Positions 18,766 through 28,605 of a stretch of 64,000 bases of DNA are shown here, one piece after another. The notes beneath the pieces were generated by a model. That model was not told the origin of the DNA. It ran no database searches and was given only the letters and a program-made list of their open reading frames with translations. Each line of letters begins with the position of its first letter. Positions within the stretch are counted from its first letter, which is position 1. The stretch lies in assembly GCA_964525045.1 (NCBI GenBank), contig CAZGFD010000003.1, forward strand, positions 175,821 to 239,820, read 5' to 3'. The translations under genes were made by a program, and so were the position numbers. This stretch comes from G020348185 sp964525045 (GTDB lineage: Bacteria > Nitrospirota > Nitrospiria > Nitrospirales > UBA8639).

Positions 18766-21001
18766 TCAAGATTTATGTAAAGGTTCTACCCGTGGAGGCC
18801 AGGCCAAACTGAAATCTTCATAGTTCAATGTCAGGTTTGGACTATACGCTGGGTCATGCAACAACGAGTTTTCCCATCGGTGCATCATATACTGGACTTC
18901 CCTATCAAAACGGGCTTGTTTTTCAGGCAAATCCTCCGAACCCCGTGAAGCTGATTCGTGATGATACAAGTCCGCATAGGGTGTCCAAACATTTCGATAG
19001 CCGGCTTCACGGACACGAAGGCAGAAATCGATATCATTAAATGCGACCTGAAGATCAATTTCATTTAATCCACCAACCTCTTCATAAATTGCTTTTTCTA
19101 TAATCAAACAGGCACCGGTTACTGCTGAGAACCCGGAAATGAGGACCATTCGTCCTAGATACCCATAGGCACCCTTTGGGAAATTTTTATGAGAATGCGA
19201 TCCACAACCCCCAATACCTAATACCACTCCACCATGTTGAAGCGTATCGTTGGGGTACCATAGCCTCGCCCCAACGGCCCCGACTTTAGGTTGTACGGCA
19301 AGGGAAACCATTTCCGATAACCACTCTGGCGAGATCACCGAGACATCATTGTTGATAAGGCCTACCAATTTACCTCTCGCCTCTTTTACGGCAAAATTGT
19401 TTAAAGCAGAGTAGTTGAACGGACCATGATTCTGCAGAACGCGCACATGCGATTCGGTTTCCAATAATGTAAAGTAGTGAAGGGTCTCCGGGTCATCCGA
19501 CCCGTTATCCACGATAAGGATCTCGTAATTCGGATAGTTTGTTTTTTTCAGGAGGCTTTCAATACATTGCCGAAGAAGATGTACCCCGTTTCTAGTTGGA
19601 ATAATGAGGCTGACCATCGGGATTGAATTCGGTAAGGCATAGCGCACCCGATATCCGTATCCAAGACCTTCAGCGGTCGCTGCCATACGTTGTCGCTGAA
19701 AATACTCATTTAACGCCTTTTCCCCTGCCAACTCAGCATAAGGTTTGGCATTCGAGGATTGAGCGGTACTTTTGTCGTGGATTCTCCAGTGGTACAATAC
19801 TCGGGGAATGTGGTGAACCTGATCGGGTTCAATTCGCTCGATCATACGCAGGGCCAAATCATAGTCCTGTGAACCCTCAAACCCTTCTCTAAACCCCCCG
19901 ATTTCACGAACAAGATCTGCATGATACACCCCAAGGTGGGAAATCAGATTTTGGGAATAGAATAAATCCTCATTCCAATCACATTTAAAATAGGGTTGAA
20001 ATCTTCGTCCTTTTTTATCAATTTTATCTTCGTCGGAATAGATCAAACGGATTGTGGGATGTTGGTTGATGACCTCGGCGACATAGAACAGCGCGTGTTC
20101 GGTCAAAAGATCATCGTGATCCAATAACGCCACCCACTCTCCGGTGACCAGAGTGAGAGCATCGTTGGATGCCGCGGAGATATGGCCGTTTTTCTCCCGG
20201 AACACCACTTTGATGCGGTGGTCCTCCTTCGCATATCCTTCCAGAATAGGACGGATGGCCTTGTCCGAAGATGCATCATCGGCAATGCACAATTCCCAAT
20301 GAGGATAGATTTGCCTGCGGACGGACTCAATGGCTTCAATCAGACTTTCAGTCTCAGTATTGTAAGTGGGCATGAGCACGGAAATGAGAGGTGTATGAGG
20401 CATGTCGTTCACGCGGTGAGCAATCTCTGAGCGGGTGACCTCATTCATCGTATCGTACCGGTGAACCCATTCGGTATAGTCATTCCTATCGACGGAAACC
20501 GAATCAGACTGTTCGCCTGGCTGAAAAGAAATAACCCCTGATCCGGCAATTTTATTGCGCAATTTATCTCGGACACCAGAAATCCCATTCTCCTGAAAAG
20601 CTCCAAGGGTCTTCTTCCCCGCATTCACCATTCCACCACACCCTCTTATGACCGAGGGCAGAGTCCTGAATACCCGACGGGTCCGTCGCCACTGGTGTGC
20701 AACGATTCTCAATGGTGCCGTGATTCGCCAGCTTTTTGACGCCACAATTTCAATGAGCAGTGCAACCCGTTCTGCTACCTGTTGATCCAGCACGGCAATC
20801 TGCCCGTCACGCTCGGCGACTTGCTGTTGCAACAAAGCAACCTGGCCGTCGCGGTCAGCGACCTGTTGCGTCAGCAGGGCCACCTGCCTGTCCTGCTCCG
20901 CGATCTGTTGCGTCAGCAGGGCCACCTGCCCATCGCGCTCGGTGATCTGTTGCGTCAGCAGGGCCACCTGCCTGTCCTGCTCCGCGATCTGTTGCGTCAG
21001 C
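18766..21001 (-). CDS. Coiled coil plus tandem GT2 glycosyltransferase, 3' part of a gene split by an assembly gap
   Basis: The open frame continues from the N gap to the stop at 18766 (744 residues visible). It begins with five complete 14-residue coiled-coil units and a partial one, then a linker. The first GT2 domain has LISVLMPTYNTETESL, IADDASSD and VALLDHDDLL; the second has VSLIIPTRNGVHLL, EILIVDNGSDD and GLINNDVSV. The C-terminal acceptor motifs are FNDIDFCLRVREAG and WTPYADLYHHES. It is the continuation of the methyltransferase at 21102-22121, so the encoded protein is methyltransferase, coiled coil, GT2, GT2. It probably polymerises or finishes a chain exported by the adjacent Wzm/Wzt. 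Confidence 0.88.
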
Positions 21002-21353
21002 NNNNNNNNNNNNNNNNNNNNNNNNNNNNNNNNNNNNNNNNNNNNNNNNNNNNNNNNNNNNNNNNNNNNNNNNNNNNNNNNNNNNNNNNNNNNNNNNNNN
21101 NCAGGGCCACCTGCCCGTCGCGTTCGGCGATCTGTTGCGTCAGCAGGGCCACCTGCCCGTCGCGTTCGGCGATCTGTTGCGTCAGCAGGGCCACCTGCTC
21201 ATCGCGCTCGGTAACCTGTTGATTGCGGAGAACAACTTGTTCACCGTGCTCAACGACTTGATGTTTCAGCAAAGCAAGCCGCCCGCTTTGTTCAACGACC
21301 TGTTTATTCAGGACGGTCACCTGCTCGTTGCGTTCAGCAACTTGTTGAGTCAG
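20791..21353 (-). repeat. 42-bp tandem repeat encoding a 14-residue coiled-coil unit
   Basis: Six complete 42-bp units run from 21353 down to 21102, exactly to the edge of the N gap. Five more run from 21000 down to 20791, followed by a partial unit. The consensus peptide is LTQQIAERDGQVAL: positions 1, 5 and 12 fit a/d heptad core positions, and the fourth core position is polar (R, Q or D). Units next to the gap are nearly identical at DNA level, while the outer ones have diverged, as expected for recent expansion in the middle. Confidence 0.93.
21002..21101. other. Assembly gap (100 N) inside a coding tandem repeat
   Basis: Exactly 100 N, a conventional placeholder length. Both flanks are in the 42-bp repeat: the 5' flank ends at a unit boundary and the 3' flank starts with the last base of a unit. 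The true missing length should therefore be 42k minus 1 bases (41, 83, 125 and so on). Any such value restores one reading frame across the gap, while 100 does not. Confidence 0.93.
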
Positions 21354-22121
21354 CGAGGCAATTTGGGAATCGCGGGTAGCAATCTCCTCCGGCTCATTGA
21401 CAAATACCCCGTTAGGAAGATCCCTTAACGTACCGTTTGAGGCGACGGCTAGAAAAAATAGGGGCTCCGGCACGCAAATGGACTTATGGGCCCGCCCATT
21501 GAGAAGGCGGAAATTAGCTCCAGTGGTGGGCTTTTCATCAAGCGGACCGACAAATGAGCCATACCGAACTCTTTGCCCATAAAACCGGGCGTTGCTGAAA
21601 TAATTCAGCATGAGCTCTTTAAACTCATCAAGATATAGTTCTTTTACATGAAACGGATTGACGTATTTCGGCTTATCTGAATATTCGGCCTTATCAGGAC
21701 TGGAAATTAATAATATCCCCTCGGGCCGAAGAACCCGAACACACTCGCGCATCATTTCATGATGGTGGGCATGATGCTCAATCGTTTCAAAGCTTACAAT
21801 GAGGTCTACGCTGGCGTCCGGAAGGGGAATGCTGCTGCAGCTACCTGTGACAAATCGGAGATTTTGTCGTCGATAACGCTCACTCGCATAATCGATCACT
21901 TCCTCGGAGGCATCAACTCCTGTAACGTTGAGGGCGCTCTCAGCTAAGATTGCGGACCCATAACCCTCTCCACAGGCAATATCGAGAACCTTTTTCCCTT
22001 TGGCAAATTCCTGTGCCAGGTAATAGCGGTGCAGGTGTTCTAACGCTATGTCCCCTGAAAATTCAGGCATATAGCGCTCTCCGGACAAAGGAAGATTTCG
22101 CGTTTCCCGTGCGTTGGACAT
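21102..22121 (-). CDS. SAM methyltransferase plus coiled coil, 5' part of the gap-split gene
   Basis: Residues about 1-200 form a class I methyltransferase with the SAM-binding motif VLDIACGEGYGSAILAE, the acidic loop VTGVDASEEVIDYA and IVSFETIEHHAHHHEMM. From residue 257 the sequence becomes tandem 14-residue coiled-coil units up to the gap. In frame logic it continues into the GT2 domains at 18766-21001. The overall layout recalls WbdD of E. coli O9a, where a methyltransferase and a coiled-coil rod stop and measure the O-chain, but no kinase domain is seen here. It lies 66 bp downstream of the ABC ATPase gene on the same strand. Confidence 0.88.
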
Positions 22122-22187
22122 GATTATGGCTTTCCCTTTACCGTGTAGCTAATAATCAGTTTGTTCAAGAGCTAGTGCTTGACTCAC

Positions 22188-23540
22188 CTATGACAAAGCA
22201 GAGGATAGGGGTGTGGTCTCTAAGTCAATCCCCAACATAGGGACGCCTATCAAGCCTCGTGCCACATGACTGGAATGGACCCGAAAGAACAAGGCATCAT
22301 CTATCCAGTGATGCTGAAGATGATCTTCTTGCGTCCCTTCGGCAACTGCCGCGACAATAGAAAAATCTCCTGTAGGCAGATACGGCATTTGAAAGCGGAA
22401 TTTGGCTTGAAACGTTTGTCCGGTTTGAAGGGCAATTTCATCTTGCCTGTGGCTCAGATAGGTGTTATCGCCAAATAAAAATTGCCCCAAACGATCCTTA
22501 ACATAAAATCCCACTATGGGATTTCGAAGGGCTCGCTCAGTTACACAGTAAATTTTCAAAAACACTTCTTCGCCGCCTTCTAAGGTCGTGAGACGAGAAT
22601 GGTCTGTATCGGTGAGAATAACCTCCTGAATACTCGCGCCACGCTCACCGAACCATGGGGCATTCGGGTCGAAATTGAAAACCTCGGCAGTGTTTCGATA
22701 AGCAGAATTTTTTAATAACTCGTGACGCGGGTCCCGAGTCGGAAGCGCGGGTTTCGAAGGAAGTTTTCGGCTGCCCCCAATGCGAAAGGTATCGGCGTTT
22801 TCTTTTTCATGGAAGACGGCAGCAAGATAATTATGACAGACTTCTTTTGTTGGGCCAATTTCTCGAACAGCTCCATTATCAAGCCACATCACTCGATCGC
22901 AAAGGTGAGTCACGGAGGCCGTATCATGGGATACAAACAGGAGCGTTCCCGTTTCCTTGAATCGATGAAGATATCGCATGCATTTCTGAGTGAACGCGGC
23001 ATCCCCAACAGCGAGAATCTCATCAATGATAAGGATATCTGAGTCAACATGCGCCACCACAGCAAAGGCCAATCGGGCGTACATCCCACTTGAAAAAATC
23101 TTGACCGGGTGATGCATGAAATCCCCGATGCCCGCAAAGTCTGCAATGGATTCGTACCGCTCATCAATCTGTGCACCGGTCAACCCCAACACTGAAGCAG
23201 CCAGGTATACATTCTCTTTCCCGGTAAACTCCGGATTAAAACCGGCCCCTAACTCCAATAAGCCCGCCACCCGACCGTTAACGGTCAGGCAGCCACTCGT
23301 CGGCATGAGCGTCCCGCACACCAACTGCAAAAACGTCGATTTACCTGAACCATTCCGGCCGATGACTCCGATGGTTTCACCTCGCTCAACCTCCAGATCG
23401 ACGCCTTGAAGTGCCCAGAATTCCTCATAGAATTGTCGGTGACCTCTCCAAAGCATTTGTTTTAACCGATCCTCAGGTTTTTTAAAGATCTGGTAAGCCT
23501 TGCCGAGATCTTTAGCGTGAATGGCCCAATCAGACGACAT
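22188..23540 (-). CDS. Polysaccharide ABC exporter ATPase with C-terminal domain (Wzt-like)
   Basis: The ATP-binding subunit of an ABC-2 polysaccharide exporter. Counted from MSSDWAIHAK, the 450-residue product has Walker A GRNGSGKS (61-68), signature FSSGMYARL (149 onward), Walker B ILIIDE (169-174) and switch His205 in LFVSHD. A C-terminal extension from about residue 290 resembles Wzt carbohydrate-recognition domains, which bind the modified end of the finished glycan. The start at 23540 overlaps the permease gene by 11 bp and is preferred over one 54 bases upstream. The methyltransferase-coiled-coil gene follows directly, which fits export of an end-modified chain. Confidence 0.92.
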   Translation of the reverse strand: MSSDWAIHAKDLGKAYQIFKKPEDRLKQMLWRGHRQFYEEFWALQGVDLEVERGETIGVIGRNGSGKSTFLQLVCGTLMPTSGCLTVNGRVAGLLELGAGFNPEFTGKENVYLAASVLGLTGAQIDERYESIADFAGIGDFMHHPVKIFSSGMYARLAFAVVAHVDSDILIIDEILAVGDAAFTQKCMRYLHRFKETGTLLFVSHDTASVTHLCDRVMWLDNGAVREIGPTKEVCHNYLAAVFHEKENADTFRIGGSRKLPSKPALPTRDPRHELLKNSAYRNTAEVFNFDPNAPWFGERGASIQEVILTDTDHSRLTTLEGGEEVFLKIYCVTERALRNPIVGFYVKDRLGQFLFGDNTYLSHRQDEIALQTGQTFQAKFRFQMPYLPTGDFSIVAAVAEGTQEDHLQHHWIDDALFFRVHSSHVARGLIGVPMLGIDLETTPLSSALS

Positions 23541-24360
23541 CCGCAAACCCTTTTCTCGTTTTCTGAAACCAAGCAAATCCCAACCAGGCAACACCTGTCG
23601 CGACCATGATGTAGATCCCTAAGCCGATCCAATTCGGTAAATGCCCCCAAATAAGCACTGCCCGCGCCTGCTCGATGATAAATGTGAGAGGATTAGCCAT
23701 AATCAAAGCCTGGAATTCATTTGGCAATGCCGTCAAGGGATAGAAAACAGGAGAAAGAAAAAGCATAACCATGGTAATAATACTTGTAGTCTGCCCCATA
23801 TCTCGAAAAAACACGCCTAGAGAGGCGAGCGCCCAAGCGAGACCAAGAGTGAGAATGACCAAAGGCAGTAGGACAAAGGGAATAAATACGGCAGTCCATT
23901 GGAGGGTACCGTAAAAGAGAATGTAGGCAACAAGTAAGACTGTGAGGCTGATCGTGCTATGGAACAAGGCGGCCCCCATGGCAATCCCCGGGAGAATCTC
24001 CAATGGAAACAAGATTTTCTTCACGTAACTCACATTAGACAAAATCAGGTTGGGTGCTCGATTGAGCACCTCGGCAAAAAGGCCATGAACAATGAGTCCG
24101 GCAAAGAGGACGACAGCAAACTGAATTTTCGTTTCGTCTTCCCCAACACCCCAACGTGCCTTAAATACAACGGAAAAGACGAAGGTATACACCACCAACA
24201 TGAAAATGGGATTGAGGAATGACCAGAGTAATCCAATGATAGAGCCCCGATAGCGACCCACAACTTCTCGTTTGGATAGTCTGCTGATCAGCTGGCGATT
24301 ACACCACAGACTGCTGGCCATGGCCACAAGAGAAGTAGGTTGTGCGACATGGGGATTCAT
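23530..24360 (-). CDS. Polysaccharide ABC exporter permease (Wzm-like, ABC-2 type)
   Basis: A 276-residue ABC-2 permease with about six transmembrane helices. The N-terminal cytoplasmic stretch has LISRLSKREVVGRYRGS, typical of O-antigen and teichoic-acid exporters, followed by IIGLLWSFLNPIFMLVVY. Internal motifs ILSNVSYVKKILFPLEILP and VFFRDMGQTTSIITMV are conserved in Wzm/TagG/KpsM proteins. It forms a coupled pair with the following ATPase gene (11-bp overlap) and is the first gene of the minus-strand export and end-modification group. Confidence 0.93.
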   Translation of the reverse strand: MNPHVAQPTSLVAMASSLWCNRQLISRLSKREVVGRYRGSIIGLLWSFLNPIFMLVVYTFVFSVVFKARWGVGEDETKIQFAVVLFAGLIVHGLFAEVLNRAPNLILSNVSYVKKILFPLEILPGIAMGAALFHSTISLTVLLVAYILFYGTLQWTAVFIPFVLLPLVILTLGLAWALASLGVFFRDMGQTTSIITMVMLFLSPVFYPLTALPNEFQALIMANPLTFIIEQARAVLIWGHLPNWIGLGIYIMVATGVAWLGFAWFQKTRKGFADVV

Positions 24361-24718
24361 CCAACCCCCTCAGTTCTTAATTCGTGGCATGTAGCTATTC
24401 GTGGAGTGATGGAAGATGAAGGATATGGACTAGGAGGTCCCAAGGGTAATAATTGGTGAAAAATGAAGATGGCATGGAAGTATTCGCCGGGTTAAAAGGT
24501 CAGTGGCACTTCCATGCATGTGGCTCGAACCACATAAAAACCCCTTTGCCAGGATAAACCAGATCCCGATCATTGGCCGATATCTAAATTTATATATTTA
24601 CCTTCCTGTGTCAACAAGTCAAGATTGCTCCCTTTCCATTCTGCTCTTTACCAGACTATTTTTCCCCTTCACAATGACAAGATGTCGCCCAGTCAGAGCA
24701 ATACGGCAGAAAAGGTTG

Positions 24719-24747
24719 TTGGTTGTTCATGGGAAAACCGGTATGAT
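24719..24747 (+). promoter_or_regulatory. Predicted sigma70 promoter for rsmD-coaD-aminotransferase
   Basis: A TTGGTT -35 box and TATGAT -10 box are separated by 17 bp and lie 33 bp before the rsmD start. The remaining part of the 420-bp gap (24361-24718) between the divergent permease and rsmD genes holds no recognisable gene. Confidence 0.6.
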
Positions 24748-24779
24748 ATGGTCCAATCGTTTCCACGAAAGAGTCGTCT

Positions 24780-25379
24780 ATGCGCGTAATTGCAGGCTCA
24801 TATAAAGGGCGACGTCTTCAGCCTCCTGCTGGTCTTGACGTTCGTCCGACTTCGGATCGGGTTCGAGAGGCCCTCTTTTCCATCCTTTCCCCTTCTATCT
24901 ATGGCGTTCGGTTGCTTGATCTCTACGCGGGTACGGGGGCCGTTGGACTGGAAGCTCTGAGTCGAGGGGCGGAATGTGTGGTGTTTGTTGAGCAAAAGCG
25001 AGCTTCTCTGGATCTCCTCCGCGAAAATTTAAAACGGTGTCATAATCCTTGCGAAGCCGTTGTCATTTCTTGTGATGTTGCCCAAGTCTATGGTCATTCT
25101 GAATTTCTGAAATGGGCCCCCTATGATATTGTCTTTGCCGATCCTCCTTATCATCATGGAGAAGAGGCTGGGATTTTATCCATGATCGGATCCCGGGTGC
25201 CGCTGACTGTGCAAGGAATGGTCATTCTCGAACACAGGTCAAATACGGACCTTCCTCAAGAGGTAGAAAATCTTCGCCAATGTCGTCAAGCACGGTATGG
25301 CGATACCACCTTAACGTTTTTCAAACCACGTGCCGGCTCAGATTCTCATGCGCATCGGAATCTATCCAGGGACATTTGA
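24780..25379 (+). CDS. rsmD: 16S rRNA (guanine966-N2)-methyltransferase
   Basis: RsmD methylates G966 of 16S rRNA in the 30S subunit. The product (199 residues) begins MRVIAGSYKGRRLQPP and has VRPTSDRVREALFSIL, the SAM-binding LLDLYAGTGAVGLEALSRGA and the catalytic (D)PPY motif in IVFADPPYHHG. All are diagnostic of RsmD. Its 3' end overlaps the start of coaD by 32 bp, a common gene pair in bacteria. Confidence 0.95.
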   Translation: MRVIAGSYKGRRLQPPAGLDVRPTSDRVREALFSILSPSIYGVRLLDLYAGTGAVGLEALSRGAECVVFVEQKRASLDLLRENLKRCHNPCEAVVISCDVAQVYGHSEFLKWAPYDIVFADPPYHHGEEAGILSMIGSRVPLTVQGMVILEHRSNTDLPQEVENLRQCRQARYGDTTLTFFKPRAGSDSHAHRNLSRDI

Positions 25380-25836
25380 TCCCCTGACCAAAGGGCATAC
25401 CAACGTCATTGCCCGCAGTCTGCGGCTGGTTGATCATGTCATTGTGGCTGTGGCACCGAATGCCAGAAAAACACCTCTATTTGATCTATTCGAACGAGTT
25501 GAACTGGCCAAAATCGCCACCCAGCATCTCGGTCAGGTTGAAGTCGAGGCCTTCGATGGCCTTCTGGTCGAATATGTCCGAAAAAGAGGGGCCGGTGCGA
25601 TTATTCGGGGTTTACGCGCAGTCTCAGACTTTGAACATGAGTTTCAAATGGCCCTTCTAAATCGCAAACTGGATGAACAGCTTGAGACCGTCTTTCTGAT
25701 GGCCAGCGAAGAATATTCCTACCTGACTTCCAGTATGGTCAAAGAGATTGCTTCCGTAGGAGGTCCGCTCCAAGATTTTCTTCATCCCGATGTTGCGGAA
25801 CGCTTAAGGCATCGGATCGGTCAACCCAGATCATGA
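25348..25836 (+). CDS. coaD: Phosphopantetheine adenylyltransferase
   Basis: CoaD transfers AMP from ATP to 4'-phosphopantetheine in coenzyme A synthesis. The start at ATG 25348 gives the canonical N-terminus MRIGIYPGTFDPLTKGHTN with the nucleotidyltransferase (T/H)xGH motif. The C-terminal YSYLTSSMVKEIA is also a family signature. The product is 162 residues, the usual length. It overlaps rsmD upstream and the aminotransferase gene by 4 bp downstream (ATGA), so the three are likely one transcript. Confidence 0.96.
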   Translation: MRIGIYPGTFDPLTKGHTNVIARSLRLVDHVIVAVAPNARKTPLFDLFERVELAKIATQHLGQVEVEAFDGLLVEYVRKRGAGAIIRGLRAVSDFEHEFQMALLNRKLDEQLETVFLMASEEYSYLTSSMVKEIASVGGPLQDFLHPDVAERLRHRIGQPRS

Positions 25837-27026
25837 AACTGGCCACTCGAACAACACGAATCGCCCCCTCCCCGACCTTACATCTGGCGGCGACGGTAAA
25901 AGCCATGAAGGCTCAGGGACTGGAAGTATTTGATTTTGGGGCCGGCGAACCGGCACAGGATACTCCTGATTTCGTTAAGGATGCCGCTTATCAGAGCATG
26001 AAAGCGGGATTCACCAAATATACTCCAGTGGCAGGAACCGATGAGCTCAAAGAAGCCATTGTTGAGAAGTTTCAACAGGACCAAGGCCTTCAATACGAAA
26101 AATCGCAAGTTCTCGTGTCATGTGGGGCAAAACATTCTCTGTTTAACCTTGCGCAAGCCTTGTTCGAGGCGGGGGATGAAGTGATTATCCCTTCCCCCTA
26201 CTGGGTTTCCTATCCTGACCAAGTTGTCCTTTCGGATGCCACACCCATCTTCGTGATGACCCGGGAAGGGGCCAACTATGCCATTGATCCATCGGCCTTG
26301 AAAGCCTCTATTAGCCCAAGGACCAAAGCCATTATTCTCAATAGTCCCTGTAATCCGACCGGAAGCATGTATGATCGGCAGACGCTCGAAGACATTGCTG
26401 AATTAGCGCTTCGTCATGACCTCATCATCGTTTCCGATGAAATATATGAAAAAATACTTTATGACAATCAGCAGCACGTGAGTATTGCCTCTCTCGCTCC
26501 TGAAGTTGCCAAACGCACCGTTGTGGTCAATGGCGTTTCCAAGTCTTATTCGATGACCGGTTGGCGAATCGGGTACGCTGCAGGGCCAAAGGAATTGATT
26601 AGCGCCATGGGGAATATCCAAGGCCAAAGCACATCAAATCCTACCTCGATTGCTCAAAAAGCCGCTTTAGCCGCCCTGCGGGGGGATCAGAGTTTTATTC
26701 GACAGATGGTTGACGCGTTGTATCAGCAGCGGAATTTTATTGTCGAACAACTGAATTCGATTGAAGGACTCTCTTGTTCAATGCCGGCCGGGGCCTTTTA
26801 TGCATTTCCGAATGTTTCTGCTCTTTTAGGAAAGCGGCATGCGAAGGGGACCCTCAATTGTCCGACCGATCTTGCTAACTATCTGTTGACTGAAGCCAAA
26901 GTGGCGTGCGTTCCTGGAGAACCCTTTGGCAGCCAATCACACATTCGACTGTCTTACACCCCACCCCTCGAGACCATAAGGCGGGGCATGGATCAAATGG
27001 GAGCCGCCATAAAGGCATTATCCTAG
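25833..27026 (+). CDS. PLP-dependent aspartate-type aminotransferase (class I)
   Basis: A 397-residue fold-type I aminotransferase of the AspC/AAT subgroup Ib. It shows DFGAGEPAQDTPDF near the N-terminus, ILNSPCNPTGSMYDRQ, IIVSDEIYEKILYD and the PLP-binding lysine K237 in NGVSKSYSMTGWRIGY. The arginine that binds the substrate carboxylate lies in HIRLSYTPPLE. It probably interconverts aspartate and oxaloacetate, with possible prephenate activity as in some relatives. The start overlaps the coaD stop by 4 bp. Confidence 0.92.
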   Translation: MKLATRTTRIAPSPTLHLAATVKAMKAQGLEVFDFGAGEPAQDTPDFVKDAAYQSMKAGFTKYTPVAGTDELKEAIVEKFQQDQGLQYEKSQVLVSCGAKHSLFNLAQALFEAGDEVIIPSPYWVSYPDQVVLSDATPIFVMTREGANYAIDPSALKASISPRTKAIILNSPCNPTGSMYDRQTLEDIAELALRHDLIIVSDEIYEKILYDNQQHVSIASLAPEVAKRTVVVNGVSKSYSMTGWRIGYAAGPKELISAMGNIQGQSTSNPTSIAQKAALAALRGDQSFIRQMVDALYQQRNFIVEQLNSIEGLSCSMPAGAFYAFPNVSALLGKRHAKGTLNCPTDLANYLLTEAKVACVPGEPFGSQSHIRLSYTPPLETIRRGMDQMGAAIKALS

Positions 27027-27129
27027 AAGAACCCTGTGTGGCGACCCTTGACATTGAAGAATGGGGTATTATTCTTCAATACGGGTATTCCCGAGCCGGA
27101 TGAATGACCCTTAACCTGGAGGATGACTG

Positions 27130-27516
27130 GTGCCTATTTACGAATATCGTTGTAAAACATGCGGAGAACAGTTTGAAATCAAACAAAGTTTTTCAGATCC
27201 GCCCATTACCACCTGTGCCGCGTTTTCCTGTGCGAAGGGGGAGCCGGTAGAGAAAATAATTTCTTCGCCCGCCATCATGTTTAAGGGCACAGGCTGGTAT
27301 GTGACCGATTATTCCGATAAGTTCAAGGAGCCAAAAAAGGGCGATTCTGAAGGAAAACCCAGTGCCGATAAGACAGCAGCCAAGGCCGGTTCTGCAAATG
27401 ATCAAAAAGCAGGAAATGGGGGTTCGGGTAAGTCTGAGTCGCCCGCCAAGAGTTCATCCTCTGAGTCCTCATCCTCCACATCATCAAAAGGAACTTCATC
27501 GAGCCCCAAGTCCTAA
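27130..27516 (+). CDS. FmdB-family zinc-ribbon protein
   Basis: It begins with GTG (27130), preceded by GGAGG. The N-terminal zinc ribbon reads PIYEYRCKTCGEQFE with a second cysteine pair at CAAFSCAKGE, where the usual CPxC spacing is altered. Residues about 75-128 are a low-complexity tail of Ser, Lys, Gly and Ala. FmdB-type proteins are putative regulators of unknown target. The 103 bp after its end contain no gene. Confidence 0.85.
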   Translation: MPIYEYRCKTCGEQFEIKQSFSDPPITTCAAFSCAKGEPVEKIISSPAIMFKGTGWYVTDYSDKFKEPKKGDSEGKPSADKTAAKAGSANDQKAGNGGSGKSESPAKSSSSESSSSTSSKGTSSSPKS

Positions 27517-27620
27517 CTCATCATTTCGAAGTTAGCTGTTTCTGTCCCCGGGGTGTCTTCCCCTGCTTCAATGTTACATCGTAATATTGAAAACCTCACA
27601 CGGCGGACGTTACCCCTTTT

Positions 27621-28283
27621 CTATCCCTGAAAGACTTCGTTCCACAGAAGGTCGGCTAACAGTTTATACCCCGCCGTTGAAAGATGGAGCCCATCATTGG
27701 AAAATGACAGGGCCAAAAGCTTGGAATCGGCTTCAGCGGTCGCGGTGAATAAATCCACGCAGGGGAATTTCTTGGAATCGCAATACTCCTGGATTCGTCC
27801 ATTGAGTTCCAATCGTCGTTCAATATGTGACCAGATCATCTGCCATTCTGGGTTGTTGGATCGTCTTAGCTCACTCGTTTTGGAAAACTCTGGAAATTGA
27901 AGGGGGCGCAAGGAAGGCACCGTCACGGCAATCGGGGTAATGCTCCCAGCTTGTGCTTGGTCATACATCATGGCCAGGTTTTTGAAAATAGCGGACGGGG
28001 TCAGGTTCCAACCCAAATCATTCGTTCCCCCGAGGATGATGACGAACCGCGGTGAGCGTTCCAGCACATCCCGCCTGAAACGATTCACCATCCCAGTGGT
28101 CAGCTCGCCATTCAATCCACTGATAACAACCCACTGGTTTTGCCCCAATTGATGTTGTAAATAATCCCCATACGGCGTTTCTTGATACTCTGGGTTTTCG
28201 TCCGTAGGAGATTGATACCCGACGGTTAAACTATCCCCAAAGCAAATGATATCCGGATTCTTCAATTTAGACCGAAACTCCAT
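27621..28283 (-). CDS. SGNH/GDSL-family esterase
   Basis: A 220-residue single-domain esterase or lysophospholipase-type hydrolase. Block I is FGDSLTVGYQ with catalytic Ser18, block III is ILGGTNDLGW with Asn88, and block V is SNDGLHLSTAGY with the catalytic Asp and His. No signal peptide is visible, so it may act in the cytoplasm. The substrate is unknown. It is convergent with FmdB and divergent from the OmpH-like gene. Confidence 0.88.
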   Translation of the reverse strand: MEFRSKLKNPDIICFGDSLTVGYQSPTDENPEYQETPYGDYLQHQLGQNQWVVISGLNGELTTGMVNRFRRDVLERSPRFVIILGGTNDLGWNLTPSAIFKNLAMMYDQAQAGSITPIAVTVPSLRPLQFPEFSKTSELRRSNNPEWQMIWSHIERRLELNGRIQEYCDSKKFPCVDLFTATAEADSKLLALSFSNDGLHLSTAGYKLLADLLWNEVFQG

Positions 28284-28469
28284 ATAGGCCTATCTCCTAA
28301 TCACGATGGGGAGAACCCACGTAAGTTAAGACATTATCGAACATCAAAATAGGAATTCCGAATGTGGAAAATCCTAGACACTTCCTCCCTATGATTTGAT
28401 AGTCATTATTCAGCATTTGTGATGTATTTCAAGGAAAAAAATCACATTTTGACTCATACCGTTTAGCCC

Positions 28470-28498
28470 TTGACACTGCTTAGTCCGGTCGCTACCCT
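28470..28498 (+). promoter_or_regulatory. Predicted sigma70 promoter of the OmpH-like gene
   Basis: A perfect TTGACA -35 box is followed after 17 bp by TACCCT, a weak -10 box. It lies 107 bp before the chosen start at 28606. Confidence 0.5.
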
Positions 28499-28605
28499 CA
28501 CATTGACACGAATAAAATTTGTAATTTATGCGCTTCCAACTGGCTCACATCACTCACGAAAATATTAGCTTTTTCAAATTCCAAAGCAATAGGGAGTACT
28601 CAAAC

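Noticed and set aside
20782..21222. Plus-strand frames through the repeat and the N gap
   Set aside because: Antisense to the 42-bp coiled-coil repeat; they carry unresolved bases and no domain.
20791..21353. Tandem repeat as a CRISPR array
   Set aside because: Units abut directly with no spacers and encode a heptad pattern in frame.
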